This document shows positions 4,967 to 5,942 of a DNA stretch of 5,942 nt, piece after piece. The stretch is from DATKCN01 sp035513175. GTDB taxonomy: Bacteria; Chloroflexota; Chloroflexia; Thermomicrobiales; CFX8. Location of the stretch: assembly GCA_035513175.1 (NCBI GenBank), contig DATKCN010000172.1, forward strand, positions 1 to 5,942, read 5' to 3'. A program made the translations under genes and the position numbers. The stretch's first letter is position 1. Each line of letters begins with the position of its first letter. The notes beneath the pieces were generated by a model that searched no databases, was not told where the DNA came from, and was given only the letters and a program-made list of their open reading frames with translations.

Positions 4967-5941
4967 CTATTCGTCGCGCGATGTGGTCGTCACACCTGGA
5001 AGCGGCAACCGCGCGCACATCTCAACGACCGCCGCACGCGTGCGGGCTATGCCGTCCAAGTCATCAGCATCACGTAAAACATCGGCGATCCACTGCGCGA
5101 TGTGCCGCATGTCGTCGGTCCCGAGCCCACGCGTCGTCATCGCCGGGGTCCCGAGCCGGATGCCGCTGGTTTGCATCGGCGGACGCGGATCGTCAGGAAT
5201 GGCGTTCTTGTTTGCGGTGATGCCGGCTTCCTCAAGCACGCGTTCCGCCTTGCGACCGCTGATCCCCAGGTCGGTAAGGTCGACCAGCATTAGATGATTG
5301 TCGGTGCCTCCTGAGAGTACTCGCAGCCCTTGTTCCTGCAGCGCTTCGGCAAGCGTGGCGGCGTTGTCCAGCATGCGCCGAACGTAATCCTTGAACGCCG
5401 GCGCCAACGCCTCTCTGAACGCGACGGCCTTGCCTGCAATCACGTGCATCAGGGGGCCGCCTTGGAGGCCCGGAAATATCGTCTTATTGACCGCGTCCTG
5501 TCGGCCGTCCTCCAACATGATCATCCCGCCCCGCGGGCCCCTCAACGTCTTATGCGTCGTCGTCGTGGTTATATGAGCGTGGCCGACCGGCGACGGATGG
5601 AGTGACGCGGCCACGATGCCCGCGATATGGGCAATGTCCGCCAGCAGTATCGCTCCGACATCGTCAGCGATCTCGCGGAAGCGGTCGAACTCAATTTGTC
5701 GCGAATACGCGCTCGCGCCGCAGACGATCATTTTCGGCCGGACCCGGCGCGCAATATCGCGCACAACATCGTAGTCGATCCTGCCAGATTCCTGGTTTAC
5801 GCCGTAGAAGTGCGCGTCAAACAGCCTGCCGGAAAAGTTCACCGGTGATCCGTGCGTCAGGTGACCTCCCTGCGAGAGGTTCATTCCCAGAATGCGATCG
5901 CCTGGGTCTAGGAATGCCAGGTACGCGGCGAGATTCGCGGA
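4967..5941 (-). CDS. glyA: Serine hydroxymethyltransferase (partial, N-terminus outside window)
   Basis: The frame is open to the right edge (last whole codon 5941-5939), giving 324 residues; roughly the first 95 of a usual 415-430 are missing. GlyA interconverts serine and glycine while charging tetrahydrofolate with a one-carbon unit, using PLP, in the cytoplasm. Visible family blocks run from the start of the fragment: SANLAAYLAFLDPGDRILGM, then NLSQGGHLTHGSPVNFSG, then LLADIAHIAG. The PLP-lysine block TTTTHKTLRGPRGG follows, with the Lys 26 residues after the His of DIAH, as in E. coli GlyA. NKTIFPGLQGGP, TDNHLMLVDL and the C-terminal GIRLGTPAMTTRG are also present. An internal ATG (5884) is not the start, since conserved sequence continues upstream of it. 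It probably heads the run glyA - wecA-like - fmdB-like. Confidence 0.96.
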   Translation of the reverse strand, partial: SANLAAYLAFLDPGDRILGMNLSQGGHLTHGSPVNFSGRLFDAHFYGVNQESGRIDYDVVRDIARRVRPKMIVCGASAYSRQIEFDRFREIADDVGAILLADIAHIAGIVAASLHPSPVGHAHITTTTTHKTLRGPRGGMIMLEDGRQDAVNKTIFPGLQGGPLMHVIAGKAVAFREALAPAFKDYVRRMLDNAATLAEALQEQGLRVLSGGTDNHLMLVDLTDLGISGRKAERVLEEAGITANKNAIPDDPRPPMQTSGIRLGTPAMTTRGLGTDDMRHIAQWIADVLRDADDLDGIARTRAAVVEMCARLPLPGVTTTSRDE

Positions 5942-5942
5942 C

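Noticed and set aside
1..5942. CRISPR array, insertion sequence or defence system
   Set aside because: I saw no regularly spaced repeats, no terminal inverted repeats around a transposase and no defence-type domains on either strand.

Overview
The window is an ordinary, compact stretch of a high-G+C bacterial chromosome. I see no phage, IS, CRISPR, toxin-antitoxin or defence genes. Chloroflexota is my best guess for the organism. The FmdB-like protein has the long acidic tail ending in a 'ERGADPDD' type motif, the ribosome silencing factor ends in a 'LLVIQ' type tail, and the GlyA wording is similar, all of which resemble what I recall from that phylum. This is from memory without a search, so treat it as moderate to low confidence.

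Layout, left to right. The 3' end of ribF (riboflavin kinase/FAD synthetase) runs to 196 on the + strand. A compact tRNA operon follows, made of tRNA-Pro(TGG) and tRNA-Gly(TCC), and is closed by a strong intrinsic terminator at 467-494. About 430 nt with no convincing gene come next. A promoter-like element whose -35 lies inside a perfect 12-bp palindrome then precedes a complete M81/MlrC-family metallopeptidase gene (974-2497), which probably has its own terminator overlapping the stop codon. A 207-nt spacer with two hairpins leads to a tRNA with anticodon CAT (2705-2776), then to rsfS, the ribosome silencing factor (2841-3188), and to a small single-pass membrane ORF (3235-3408).

On the minus strand, reading from the right edge leftwards, glyA (serine hydroxymethyltransferase, 5' end outside the window), a WecA/TagO/MraY-family glycosyl-1-phosphate transferase gene and an FmdB-type zinc-ribbon gene form a tight run. 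Their spacers are 13 and 4 nt. This run converges on the + strand genes with only 2 nt between the stop codons.

Most content is housekeeping: flavin cofactor synthesis, translation (three tRNAs and RsfS), one-carbon/serine metabolism, and the lipid-linked first step of envelope glycan synthesis. The accessory element is the solitary mlrC-like gene, which has its own promoter-like region and probable operator. I did not find an undescribed multi-gene system. The most notable observations are the palindromic operator candidate at mlrC, the small membrane ORF after rsfS, and the irregular CAT tRNA.
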